Source: Papaver somniferum (taxonomy: Eukaryota; Streptophyta; Magnoliopsida; Ranunculales; Papaveraceae). Taken from it: DNA of 64,000 nucleotides. Position numbers and translations under genes: made by a program. The notes beneath the pieces are model-generated. The model searched no databases. It worked only from the letters and a program-made list of their open reading frames with translations, and was not told the origin of the DNA. The stretch's first letter is position 1. Each line of letters begins with the position of its first letter. The stretch spans positions 92,165,385 through 92,229,384 of the forward strand of contig NC_039359.1 in the NCBI RefSeq assembly GCF_003573695.1, read 5' to 3'. Below are positions 1-10,605 of the stretch, piece after piece.

Positions 1-2705
1 TGGTCTGCACCGGGGCCCGATTGTTTTCCACCTGGGTTTTACAAGCAAAACATGGAGCTCCTTGAAAATGATATTTTGCGAACAATTATATGTTTCTTTG
101 ACACAAGGCATTTGCTTAAAGAAATGAACCATACATTTCTATCTTTGATTCCTAAGGTCAGTAACCCCACCAGCCCTAGTGATTTTAGATCTATTTCCTT
201 ATGTAATACAAATTATAAAATCATTTCTAAAATCCTAGTCAATAAAATGAAGCCACTGCTTGGGAAGATTATTTCTCCTTTCCAAGCAGCTTATGTACGT
301 AATAGACATATACATGACAATGTTATCGTTGCGCATGAATTGATACATTATATGAAAAGGAAAAGAGATAAATGTGGAATTATGGGATTAAAACTGGACA
401 TGTCCAAGGCCTTCGACAGAATCTAATGGCCTTTTCTTATTGACATTTTAAAAAGTTTTGGTTTCTCAAGTCACTAGTGTGATTTAATTCTGCAATGTGT
501 GAGTACCACAAGCATTTCTATTCTTCTTAACAGATCTCCTTGTCTAGAGGCCTGAGACAAGGAGATCCCATGTCTCTGTATCTTTTAATTTTATGTATAT
601 AGTCGTTTTCTAGGTATCTTATGCATGCTGAGGAAGTCCAACTTATCCATGGCTTTAAGGTGACTCATGAAGCTCCTAGCATCTCTCACTTTCTATTTGC
701 TGATGATTGTCTTATCTTCACCAAAGCAACCCATAATGAATCTGATAAACTTGTGACTCTTATCAAAGACTTCAGCAACTATTCCGGTCAGGTCATTAGT
801 TTGCAAAAATCAGGCTGTTTTTCAGTAAAAATGTCCAACAGGATCTTTGTGTTTCTCTCATTCTTCACTTAGGAGTCAGGAAAGTGGATATGTCTGATAA
901 GTACCTTGGTTTACCTCTTTTCTTAAGTCAAACTAGCAAGGAGTGAGACTTTTGAATACCTAGTTGATTACTTTGACAAGAGAGTAGCCAGGTGGAAAAG
1001 AATTAAACTCACTCAGGCTGGTAGATCGGTTATGGTTAAACATGTACTCAACTCTTCTACCAACTATCATGTGAATTGTTTCTTACTCCCAGATAAAATC
1101 CTTAAGAGAATGGACCAGGCACAAAGAGATTTTTGGTGGGGTTAGAATGCCCCTGGGGGCATTTATATGAAGAAGTGGGACAACATTTGTTCACAAAAAA
1201 TGAGTGGTGGATTAGGTTTTAGGAACCTTAAGAAATTTAACATTGCTTTACTTGCTAAAAAAGCTTGGAACCTGGTCCAAAATCCTGATGCTCTTTGGGC
1301 TAGGATCCTTAAGTGCAGGTACTTTAAGAATTGCAGTCCTTTGCATTATACTAAACCGAAAACTTATTTTTGGGTCTGGAGAAGTATTAGTGTGGGTCTT
1401 GATAAACACTTTTGTTGGCATGTTAGGAATGGTCACAATATTAGAGCTTTCTATGATAATTGGATTAGAGATGTTAAGCATCCACACTGCATTGCATACC
1501 CCAATCCCAAATTTCAGGTTTCTAAACTCATCATCCGAGATACTAGAAGCTGGAACTCAAAGTTATTACATGATTTCTTCACACCTGACACTTTCTCTAA
1601 GATTATGAAAACTAGGATACCCGTTTCTGGTAGCGACAGGCTAATATGGCCTCACACCAAATCTGGTAACTTCTCGGTTAAATCAGCTTACTCTCTAATG
1701 ACTAGAGACTCTGATAGTTCTGTTCAACAAAGTAATTGGTTTGCTGCTTATAAACAATTGTGGGCGACCCCGGTCCTGCCTAAAGTGCATCTTTTCCTTT
1801 GGAAATGTGTGCAAAATATCCTGCCCACTAAATATAATCTTTATAGACTTAATAGCAACCATAATACCTTGTGTTCCATATGTGATGAGGATTGTCAATC
1901 ATGAGTCTACTGAACATATTATCCTGCATTGTAATTTTGCGAAGGAGGTATGGTCACTTAGTTTTATAGGATGTTGGGTCGAACATTAGCATTAAAGAAT
2001 GGGTTCATAAATGGATTACTAGTTCTGCCTCTAATGATATAATTTGTGCTCTTCTTACTACTATACTGCTTGGTGTATATGGAAAAAAAAATATGATAAG
2101 GTATTCCAAAATAAGCATTTGAATCGTACTGTCACTGCTAGGTGGTCTATAAGACTCTGTAATGATATCATGTCTAATCTCAGCAGCCACGATGTCAGTA
2201 ATCAATCATTTACACGTACTAATCCAGAGTCGTCTAGTAATGAAGGATTACCTAATGATTGTCATATAATCTACTGCGATGCTTCATACGACAAAGACAC
2301 CGATAAATTTGGAATTGGTATTATTTGTTTTGACTTAACAGGTGGCTACAAGGGATGCAGTCCATGGTTTGACTAGAAGTGTGGAGGAAGCTGAAAGTCT
2401 GGCAGTTTTTGAAGCTATCCAGTGGAGTAACCTCAGAAGTTTATCTTCCATATGTATCAGAAGTGACTCAAGTAATGTTATCTCCTATTTGAATAAAACT
2501 AGTAACCAGATTAGCGGGTTTGCTAGCTCAATCTTAGGTGATTGCTTAGTCTTAATTAACAATGCTTGTTTTACTAAATTTGAGTATGTCCAGAGAGGTT
2601 TAAATTCATATGCTGACAAAGCAACAAAACAGAGTAGAAGGATGAGTGTAACAGGTTCATGGGAAGTTGACTATCCTCATTTCCTGAGCCAAAATCTGTA
2701 ATTCT
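1..2705 (+). mobile_element. L1-type LINE, ORF2 remnant (decayed, 5' end outside window)
   Basis: Fragments of a plant L1 ORF2 occur in order on the plus strand. Residues of a reverse transcriptase fingers/palm (FRSISLCN, FQAAYVRNRHI, LDMSKAFDRI) lie at 52-426, and the catalytic FADDCLIF block lies at about 690-710. A zf-RVT type region (GGLGFRNLKKFN, then CSICDED near 1880) lies at 1167-1904. An RNase H domain (IYCDASYD, EAESLAVFEAI, RSDSSNVISYL) lies at about 2265-2700. The reading frame changes several times and stops interrupt it, so this is a pseudogene. The endonuclease domain would lie upstream of the window. No clear poly-A tail is seen; element A begins 15 bp after the last stop. Confidence 0.93.
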
Positions 2706-2719
2706 CCTATTTTAAAAAT

Positions 2720-4007
2720 CCTGGCCAAATTGGGGTATGCCCAGATTAATTGGGGTATACCCATTTTGTTCCTAACCATAATAGAGGGTTAAGAGGTGTC
2801 TAATATGTGCAAAGTTACCTAATTATCCTTTTCCTAATAATAACCAAAACTATCCCTTTTGGGTTTTAGATCAAAACCTTATTAATTTCTTTCCTTCTCC
2901 TTCATCATCAATCTAATGATCAATTCCTTTCTCCTACTCTATATTTCATTGTTTTCAAATGAAAAAATATCGTTGATTATGATTATTTTTTTATTGTCGA
3001 TTAATCCTTTCAAACTCGTTCTAATACTTTGTTTTGTTATTTGAATGACAAATTAGATCAGAAAATTTAAAATTGTTGAATTGTAGTTACACAGTCGGCA
3101 TGGTATTTGTTTGTCGAGCACACCTACTTTTCATATTTATTTTTAGTCGGCAAGCTTATAGGATGAATAACATGCCGACTTTTCATATTAATTTTTTAGT
3201 CGGCAAGGTTATAAGATGAATAACATGCCGACTTTTCAAAGAGTTTTGTTTCTGAAAGTAATATTTACAGGGTCGGCACAATATTCATCCTTATACCTTG
3301 CCGACTAAGAACTTGAAAATTTGAACCTTGCCGACTAATTATGCATTTGTAACACCTTTATCTATATGTCAAAAATCTTATAGTCGGCAAGGTATTTTTT
3401 GTCGACCTTGCGGACTATAAGGTGGCCGGCAAGGTAAAAAATCAATAAGATGCCGACATGTGAAACATTTACAACATTATCTTGTGTGTCAAAAATAATA
3501 AAGTCGGCATCTTCTTCATTCACCGACCTTGTAGGCCGCATATAGTCGGCATGTTATTCATCCGTAGACCTTACCGGCCAGATATAGTCGGCATGATCTT
3601 CATTCGTCGACCCTGCCGACTTTTCATAGTTTCAGAACTGAAAGTGTTGATTTCTTCCTTAATTTTGAGTATGATTTCACACATCAGCTTTGCAATCCCT
3701 TTTTTAGAAGTGCTTGGGTAGTATGTTTTCATTTCCGTTGCAAAAAAAAATTCTCAAAACAAATTTTTTCATCAAAAATCTTCCCACACGAGTTCAATCA
3801 AAAACAAAATTTGATAACTTAAATTCATAAGTTTTAATCTACTTAATTAATTCATCTAAACTCAATTAATTAACCTAATTAGAATTTTTAGTGTTAATTA
3901 AACAAGGGTATATTAGCCATTTAGAAGATACAAGGTTAAGGGGTGGCCTGTTTTGCTTCAAAATGACCTGGATTTTGTCTCATTAGGTATACTTCAATCA
4001 AGCCAGG
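2720..4007. mobile_element. TIR element A with an internal GTCGGCA array
   Basis: A 1288-bp element with imperfect terminal inverted repeats: the left end starts CCTGGCCAAATTGGGGTATG, and the right end read on the minus strand starts CCTGGCTTGATTGAAGTATA. It is flanked by the perfect 8-bp direct repeat TTAAAAAT at 2712-2719 and 4008-4015, read as a target-site duplication. It encodes no protein that I can see. The middle holds an inverted-motif array (separate entry). A block near 2990-3010, read on the minus strand, contains ATTAATCGAC and matches blocks in elements B and D, so A lies in the opposite orientation to them. Superfamily is uncertain: 8-bp duplications suggest hAT, but the termini are not hAT-like. 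Confidence 0.85.
3094..3620. repeat. Array of ~34-bp inverted-pair units, arm GTCGGCA/TGCCGAC
   Basis: Fourteen exact copies of the 7-mer GTCGGCA or its complement lie in about 530 bp, with several one-mismatch copies. They pair as GTCGGCA - 20 bp - TGCCGAC. Exact 34-bp units lie at 3146-3179, 3199-3232, 3272-3305 and 3587-3620; units with one degenerate arm lie at 3383-3415, 3424-3457 and 3545-3578. The spacers resemble one another (ATAAGATGAATAACA-like) but are not identical. See element A and the findings. Confidence 0.9.
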
Positions 4008-4030
4008 TTAAAAATGAATCTATTTTTCTT

Positions 4031-5310
4031 CAAGCTTATTATAGGGGCGGCATGGTTTATTAGAGGAGCGACATTCTAATAGGACAAAAAGGGTCATTAC
4101 ATAATCATTCAAGGTGTTCCTTATAAAAAAAAAACTGGAAATGACAAATTAACCCTCATTATTTATAACCTAGTTTAGTGATGATAATCAAGTTTAGTGT
4201 TAATGATTAATTTCACTTATATTAACTCAAAATCAAAACAAAACTAGATTTTTAGAGTTAAAAAAAAAGTTCAGAGGAGAAGAAAAAGAAAAACTTTTGT
4301 GATATTTGTGAAACCCTAGATTTTGATTCACTCAACCAAAATGAGTGATTCCAGTGACTCAGTATACTTCTAAATTAGTTCCCGTTAGCTTTTTCTCGCT
4401 CAAAATTATCTAAAGTACGTAACAAAATCAAAACTTTTAAATTTTCAGAAGAACTTACGGTTGCAATTTTTCTCGTGACCAACAATAACTCTTAGATACG
4501 GTTCGTAAGTTATGGAATACCAACCATAACTGGTTAAATTTGGGGAAGATCCAATCGTAAAACCAGTTACGGTTGATAGTTAAATTTGGACAACAACCGT
4601 AATTAAATTACGGTTGGTAACTAATGAATCGAGACCAACCGTAACCACCCTACGGTTGGTGTGTCAACTTAACTTTTGAACCGTAAATCATTATTTGATA
4701 AATTCTCAAGACACAGGATTATTTACGGTTGGTATGGTTGTTTGAGTAACAAACCGTAACTCAATTACGGTTGATAAATATGATGCAAATACAAGCCGTA
4801 ACTGAACATATTTCTCAAAACTAAGAACTTACGATTAGTATTTGAGTTAAAACCAACCGTAACATCAACCCATTCTACAGTTACGGTTCGTATTTGAGTT
4901 ATTACCAACCGTAACTCACATGCAACCAGTAATTTCAATTTCAATCTTCATACAAACCTCTAATTTTTGATACAAAACTAACTTAAATCCAACACGATAA
5001 ACTAAACCCTAACTAGGTTTTTCCAAACGTTTTTCAAATCGCCGATTAATCGAAGACGATGAAATTTTCAGTTTTAATTGAGGTTACGCTTGATGGAGGA
5101 GAAGAGAAGATGAAGAAAAAGATGAAAAAAAAACTGATTTGATTTTTTCTGATTCATTAGGTTTAAAAAAATTGATTTGATTTTGGTTGATTTAAGGTGA
5201 AAAGGATAATTTAGTCAATTTACATCCCTTCAAGACATCCCTAACCAACTAAATGGACATTATTATTACAATGTCGCCACTCTAATAATGACGCCCCTAT
5301 AGTAAGCTTG
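4031..5310. mobile_element. TIR element B with an internal TTACGGTT array
   Basis: A 1280-bp element. The left end is CAAGCTTATTATAGGGGCGG, and the right end read on the minus strand is CAAGCTTACTATAGGGGCGT; the imperfect inverted repeat continues for about 50 bp (TATTAGAG, GCGACATT). The perfect 8-bp direct repeat TTTTTCTT lies at 4023-4030 and 5311-5318. No coding sequence is recognised. Downstream of the array are an ATTAATCGA..GATGAAA block (about 5045-5070), a purine-rich GAGGAGAAGAGAAG stretch and an AAAAGGATAATTTAGTCAA stretch, all of which have counterparts in D (and in A, inverted). Only 23 bp separate A from B, so two members landed almost side by side at the LINE 3' end. Confidence 0.87.
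4455..4914. repeat. Array of nine 34-37-bp inverted-pair units, arm TTACGGTT/AACCGTAA
   Basis: Successive units, outer edge to outer edge: 4455-4488 (34), 4496-4529 (34), 4567-4602 (36), 4608-4644 (37), 4650-4686 (37), 4723-4759 (37), 4765-4801 (37), 4829-4862 (34), 4881-4914 (34). The left arm is TTACGGTT, often extended to TTACGGTTGGT; the right arm is AACCGTAA. The first two right arms and a few others carry single changes. Units are separated by 5-40 bp and their spacers differ. Confidence 0.92.
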
Positions 5311-5472
5311 TTTTTCTTAGCGAAAAACAAAAAATTGGTAGAACCGAAAGAAAAATAAACATAAATAAAATAATTACACGTCGGTTGTGACTTGTGAAAC
5401 TGTTTATGATACTTCTGTATCCCGGAGAAACCCTAATTCTGACTCTTGACCAAATATTTCCCGCTCTCACCA

Positions 5473-5514
5473 TTCCCTCTGCCTCTCGAGAAATTCCCTC
5501 TGCCTCTCGAGTAA
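5473..5514 (+). repeat. Tandem 21-bp duplication in a probable 5' UTR
   Basis: ATTCCCTCTGCCTCTCGAGA occurs twice, head to tail, with one difference at the end. It lies about 290 bp upstream of the ATG at 5801, in CT-rich sequence that resembles a plant 5' leader. Confidence 0.7.
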
Positions 5515-5800
5515 CCTTTAATAGAAGTACTTGCTTTTAACTCGTTGTAACCACAAACCAACAGGTATGGAATTTTTAGATTTCTTCTAATTTAACTGAG
5601 ATTTGATTTCAGTGAGTTTTAGGGCTTTTTGGTTTTGTCTAAGATTCGTACGGAGATTTTGGATTTAGGGCTTGTGATTTGTTCTTCCTTCTCTATGCCA
5701 ATTAGGTTTTACACATTGATGCTTTTCTAAGTATACAAATGCTTTTCTGAATTTGGGTTTTAATTTTGAAGAAGAAGAAGGTGTTTGATTGAATTCCGCT

Positions 5801-7549
5801 ATGGAAACTGCATCGCATGTGACGAAAAAGATGGGTGAGCTTAACCCAAAATACATAGATATAGATTTTCCACCACATGATCTGCATATGGAAGAAGACT
5901 CTGACAGGTATGTGTATATTCTCTCTTAATTTAATTCTATTGCCATCGATTAATTAGTATTATAATTGCTTTTATTCATGCGAATTGTGCATTTTTTCTT
6001 TTATTAATTAGTACTATACATTCTCTGTATTAGTGAAGAAGAAGTTTGGATTTCAAAGTCCCCCAAGAGAAGAGATTTAAGTAATATGTATGTGGCGGGA
6101 GAGGAAGATTTTTCTCCTCAGGAACTCGGTCCATGCACTCTGTCCGTGTGGAATTACAAGAATGGCAAAACGGTGGGTTGTTTTTAGTCAGGTCTTCACA
6201 GAAATAATGAGATATGCTTAAGTTGTTACTTTTTGAGATTTCTTAGCTGATAGATGAATGATACCCTATTATGCATAATAGGTAAAACAGATTATGAATG
6301 TAATCCAGTCGAATCATGGTCAATAATACCTGGTCCTTGTCATGACAAAATCTTGTTCTTCCATATTTCCTACATTTTCATTCTTCCATGTTTCTTACAT
6401 TTTCATTCAGAGGAGTGAACATCCTGGTCATGACAAAATCTCAATGTCATGCAGCTAATGAGTTTTAGGTTTAGAAGAAAAAATAATACACTTGCATTCA
6501 TGGACATAAATTCATCTTTAAGCCCATAAGTCTATGGTAGATGGTAATATATGGCCTTTCTAGTGGGGGTGCATCTACAGATTATGAGAGCCAACTGAAA
6601 TGCATCATCAATTTACAATTTACTAGTCTATGGTCATACCTCAAAAATCTTCAGATTTCTCTTTTAAATTCATGTTTTTAGTATATATGTTGGTGTATTA
6701 CAATTTACTTGTTATTGTGATACAATACATTTGTATTTTATCATGTTTTTGATGTATCTGATATTGTTGTTTTCAATGTTATCTTATCAATGAAAAAGAG
6801 GGTTACCTCTTCCTTCAGAAAAAAAAAATACATCATCAAATGGTAAAACAATTTGTAATCATCAAATGGTAAAAATGCATCATCAAATGGTAAAACAAGT
6901 AAATCTAAGTATCGTATAATAGTTTAGGCAAGTATCTAACAATGGCTAAGTATGACCAATAGCTGTAAGGTGTGAGGAAACTTAAACCTAAATCTGACAT
7001 TTCTCGTTGACTTCTCTTTTGCGTTTGTACGTTTGCTATGGGAATGAAAAAAGCAATCATACGTATGGTATGGGAATGAGAAAGGCAACTTGGGCTTTTC
7101 ATGGGATGCAAAGCTCGTTTGTTTTTTAATTTGGGCTTGGAAAACAGAAAGGGGATTTTGGGTGGGCAAGGCTAGGCAATTGATTATAGATGACCTTTTT
7201 ACTCATCACAATTACATCGTCATGTAGTTGTCCGTATTTTTGCATATGTAGCAGCAAATTGGAATGGCTTAACATAAACGTACTGTTATAACTTTTGCAG
7301 GAGATGGCCACTCTGAAGGGTAAGTATAAAGTAGCTGATAGAAACCATTCGACCAATTGGGGTTCCTGGAGGAAAGATCATCAGCGAGGTTTCAAGGGAT
7401 GGAAGCAGGTTACAGGGAACAGTTATTGCACAAGAACTGCTGCAAGTCACCAAAAAAGAAGAAGAAAGCAACCTGAAGCTGATAGGTTTGAGGATGTCGA
7501 AGCTCTCATAGGTGAGTACTTCAGCTTTGCCAATCTTCTCAGTGCATAA
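5801..7549 (+). CDS. Probable multi-exon gene, unknown protein (3' end uncertain)
   Basis: Three open segments join in frame across GT-AG introns. Exon 1 is 5801-5907 (METASHVTKKMGEL..., donor CAG|GTATGT). Exon 2 is 6034-6172 (SEEEVWISKSPKRRDL...). Exon 3 is 7301-7511 or, if read through, to the stop at 7549. The phases match (107 nt, then 139 nt, ending on a codon). The product starts acidic, has a Ser/Asp/Glu cluster (EEDSDSEEE) at the exon 1/2 junction and a basic run (HQKRRRKQPE) near residue 135 that could be a nuclear signal. I recognise no family. The donor at 7512 (GTGAGT) allows further exons; see 8452-8699. A 5'-UTR intron starting near 5565 (CAG|GTATGG) is possible. The exon structure and a composition unlike the surrounding repeats argue for a real low-copy gene. 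Confidence 0.6.
6611..6830 (+). mobile_element. Possible short LINE 3'-end insertion in intron 2
   Basis: The sequence ends TCTTATCAATGAAAAAGAGG then TTCCTTCAG and a run of A, like the 3' ends of L1 elements elsewhere in this window (compare 9930-9975). CATCATCAA occurs at 6603-6611 and 6831-6839 and could be a short target duplication. No coding sequence is present. CATCAAATGGTAAAA is then repeated three times just downstream. Confidence 0.4.
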
Positions 7550-8451
7550 AGACGTGGAGTATCATACAGAAAACCTGCAGCAACAGAGGAGCTTGCTCCA
7601 TGCATTGTTATGTCTGTTCTTCCTTGCTATAAACCTATTCTTCAGAATTTTCACTTGTTTCTGTCACACATTGATAGAGGAAGCACCTCATCTCGAGCAG
7701 TGTATGGAGAGTCGGTATCAAGATCCACTAGAGTCTTTATTTTTTTCTCATTCGTTGTGTATGCCCATAATTATTTTGTGGGATTTGCATCCCGTCTTTA
7801 TGGAGATGGAGATGCTTGAAAAGCTGGGCTTCCACCAGCTGAGGTCGTTGAAGATGGGAAGGTAAATCCTCGTTTCCCTCCGTGTCTGTCTTCTGCAGCT
7901 TGATGCCAAGTTTTGGTTGGTTCGTCTCTTTATAATGTTTTCGAGATTCTCCGCTTGTTTGGACAAGAGATTCGTGCCTGTATTTTGTTAGATGTTTTTC
8001 ATCTATACTAATATATATCCATGTGCTTCGTATTTTCAAAGGTGCATGCATGAAGAAGTTCAAGACACATTTACGATGCCTGACTAGATGTAGGTGTAGT
8101 TTTGCACCAACGCCCCATCTCAAGTATGCTTTTTGTTTTCTTTCTTTCCCCCTTCAAACTTGGTTAATTACTGTAATTGGGATTGTTAGAGAAGTGAAAT
8201 CATTTTGGTCCATGATCAGGTTGGGCTTCAAACTTGTCTCTTGTTACATGTATATATTTCTTCTCTGGAAGAGACTATTTTAGAACAATGATTTGGTTTA
8301 ATGTCGTTGTATGAACCATACCAGACACTGAACTTCACTAATTTTGCTGATGTAGGATATCTTGACCAAGTTACCTTTGTTTGACATGAATCAAACCTCT
8401 TTCTACTTCTAGTTTGTTTCTTGATTAATGATTTCCTTTTTCTAGTTCTAG

Positions 8452-8699
8452 CTGGCGCACGGGCTCAGATTGGTTTTCCCAATCAAAAAAATTCTGGTAA
8501 ATTTTCATTTTCTTGAAGGATCTTGCTATGTTGTCTTTCGCTTTGTTTTTTGGCGTTGTTACATTTTGAGCTTAGAAATTCTGGCTTCAACTCTGGTTGC
8601 TTTCATCATGATGCCAATTAGTGTGTTGTGCATTGAATGTAGGATAAAACCCCATATAAGATGTTGGGTGTGACTGGTGCTACGAAGGTGCTCAATTGA
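8452..8699 (+). other. Candidate terminal exons of the 5801 gene
   Basis: An open segment 8452-8496 lies between an acceptor (TTCTAG) and a donor (GTAAAT). A second, 8643-8699, follows an acceptor (GAATGTAG) and reads DKTPYKMLGVTGATKVLN then stop. The second has protein-like composition and could be the last exon of the gene starting at 5801. Exons linking 7511 to here are not resolved, so this is a suggestion. Confidence 0.3.
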
Positions 8700-8967
8700 A
8701 ATGTTATATAAATTGCTCTAGAACTACACCTCAAGGGTACTTTATTAATTACCGTAGTTGGGGATTGTTAGAGAAGTAAAATCATTCTGGTCCATGATTA
8801 AAATGGTATTCCAACTTGTCTTTTGTTACATGTATATATTGCTTGTTTGGCAGACTATTATTTTAGAACAATGCTTTGGTTTGATCTCGTTGTATCAGAC
8901 ACTGAACTTAACTAATTTTACTGATATAGGATGTCTAAACCAAGTCACCTATGTTTGACACGAACCA

Positions 8968-9928
8968 GAAAATAAAACACTTTCTGTGGAAGTGTATGCA
9001 GGACTGTGTTTCTGTTAGAAGCAAAGTTTCTAGGTATGTTTCTGCTATTCCTAGTGAATGTCCTTGTTGTCATAGGGATACTGAAACTTCAAGCCATCTT
9101 TTCATTGATTGTGAGATTACTAAAAGACTGTGGTTTGCCTTAGACTCTAATATTGCAGGTAATATTGGTAATATGAATATGCAGGAATGGATTACTAGTT
9201 GGTTTCAACCTACTGGTAATCAAAGAGAGGTTCAGGTGAATTTAATCACTTTTGTTGGCTTTGCTATTTGGCAAATATGGAATCTCAGATGCAATGTTGT
9301 TTTTAACAATGCACAAGTTCAGGTGAACAATCTGGTAAGTCAGGTTAACAATGATGTCAATGAATGGAATGCAAATTCCATGAGAATATTAGCAGGTAGA
9401 AATAATACAGGGCAGAGCAGAATTGTAACACCATGGAGTTTACCAGTTAATGGTTTTCAGAAATTGAATTTTGATGCAGCTTTCCTGAAAGACAGTAGGT
9501 ATATGGGAATTGGACTAATTGCTTTTAATGATGCAGGAATTCGTAGGGGTGCTCAATCAATCCATGGAATAGCGAATGATGAGGAGCAGGCTGAGGCCTT
9601 GGCAGCACTTGCAGCAATAAAGTGGGCGAAGGCTGAGGCAGTGCAGAATCTGCATTTGGAGGGTGACTGCCTGAATGTAGTGAATGCCATAAATGGTAGT
9701 TTAGGATCTGTCAAGTGGACAAATAATAATGTAATCCAGGATTGCAGGAAGTTGTTAGAAGGTTTTACGAATTGGATATGCACATTTGTGCACAGGGAAT
9801 CAAATGAAGTAGCTAATAACTTGGCCAAAAAAGCTAGGAATCTTAGAACTTCTGAAACTTGTAACTCTGTACTTCCACTATGGTTGAAATCTCTTATAAG
9901 AGATAAACTCAATGTAAACCTTGATTAA
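8968..9928 (+). CDS. LINE ORF2 C-terminus: zf-RVT and RNase H (partial)
   Basis: Open to TAA at 9926-9928; the frame continues 5' into host sequence (ATG at 8951), which is not part of the LINE protein. The zinc-binding region has CPCC and HLFIDC. The RNase H part shows NFDAAF (first Asp), QAEALAALAAI (Glu) and EGDCLNVV (second Asp). The usual fourth acidic position (VAD-like) reads NEVANNLAKKA, so an Asn stands where Asp is common. In full L1 elements this region follows reverse transcriptase and removes RNA from the hybrid. A stand-alone product is unlikely. Confidence 0.85.
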
Positions 9929-9975
9929 TTCTATCAATGAAATTATTTCTCTTTTCCTATTAAAAGAAAAAAAAA
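8968..9975 (+). mobile_element. 5'-truncated L1-type LINE with near-perfect target duplication
   Basis: A 1-kb 3' fragment of an L1 LINE. It is bounded by ATGTTTGACACGAACCA (8951-8967) and the same 17-mer with one change (9976-9992), and ends in AAAAGAAAAAAAAA. The coding part is unbroken to 9928: a zf-RVT segment (HFLWKCMQDC, CPCCHRDTETSSHLF) and an RVT_3-type RNase H domain. The single mismatch in the target duplication and the open frame suggest a fairly recent insertion. Truncation removed the endonuclease and polymerase, so it cannot move by itself. Confidence 0.95.
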
Positions 9976-10061
9976 ATGTTCGACACGAACCAACCCACTT
10001 TTTATTTCTAGTTTGTTTTTTATTTAGGATTTCCTTTTTCTAGTTCAAATAGGTTTCCTAG

Positions 10062-10195
10062 TTTATATTGATTTCCTTTTTGTGGGTACTTCCTTTTTCT
10101 GGTTACGATGCTTTTAGGAAACAGAAACCTATTTTATATTGATTTCCTTTTTGTGGGTACTTCCTTTTTCTGGTTACGATGCTTTTAGGAAACAA
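10062..10195 (+). repeat. Tandem 71-bp direct repeat, about two copies
   Basis: A 71-bp unit (TTTATATTGATTTCCTTTTT ... GCTTTTAGGAAACA) is repeated at 10062-10132 and 10133-10195 with almost no differences, so it is a recent tandem duplication. Confidence 0.9.
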
Positions 10196-10605
10196 TGAAG
10201 CCTACATAACAGCATTGTAGAATTCTATATATCCAACATTGATTTTATCAAAGTTATCTTATTCTATGCTTCCTAACCCTTCTAGTTTGGGGCCTAGGCC
10301 AATTATTGGATCTGATTATTTTTTTCGAAAACACCAATCCAGAATCGGTTGAAGCATGCATAGATAAAATCCGATTCTAATAATCAAATTTGAGTTCCCG
10401 TATAAGACGATTGTCACCTTTCCATAAGAATTCTTTTTTAGTTTATTTCATATCTATTCCTTTTCGTAGGAATCACGGATTGCACTTAGCACGTGCATCA
10501 AGCATTTGAACTCTTAAGTAACCTTAGTGGACGAGTTATAGTCTCGTGAGGGAGGGTTTACATAGAGAACCACCCACTAAACCTACACAAAAAATTCTAA
10601 AACCA

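Larger units (their letters stand above)
8112..10050 (+). repeat. Diverged direct duplication (~330 bp), second copy split by a LINE
   Basis: 8112-8455 and 8726-8967 plus 9976-10050 are the same sequence. Shared stretches include GATTGTTAGAGAAGT, TTGTTACATGTATATAT, TTTTAGAACAATG and CAGACACTGAACTT, followed by GATTTCCTTTTTCTAGTTC. About 270 bp separate the copies. The downstream copy carries the LINE at 8968-9975, which dates the duplication before the insertion. Confidence 0.85.

Noticed and set aside
1243..1989. Overlapping ORFs in other frames of the first LINE
   Set aside because: They are shadows of the zf-RVT region, whose frame gives recognised motifs.
3094..3620. CRISPR-like array
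   Set aside because: The repeats are short inverted pairs with variable spacing between units, inside a plant TIR element with target duplications; there are no cas genes or direct repeats of 25-40 bp.
3482..3721. 79-codon plus-strand ORF with repeated RRPYRPDIVGM text
   Set aside because: It only translates the GTCGGCAT repeat array; the periodic peptide follows from the DNA motif.
4455..4914. Arrays as microRNA or hairpin RNA genes
   Set aside because: Arms are only 7-9 bp, too short for a pre-miRNA stem, and the spacers do not pair.
9553..9912. Minus-strand 119-codon ORF
   Set aside because: It is antisense to the LINE RNase H domain.
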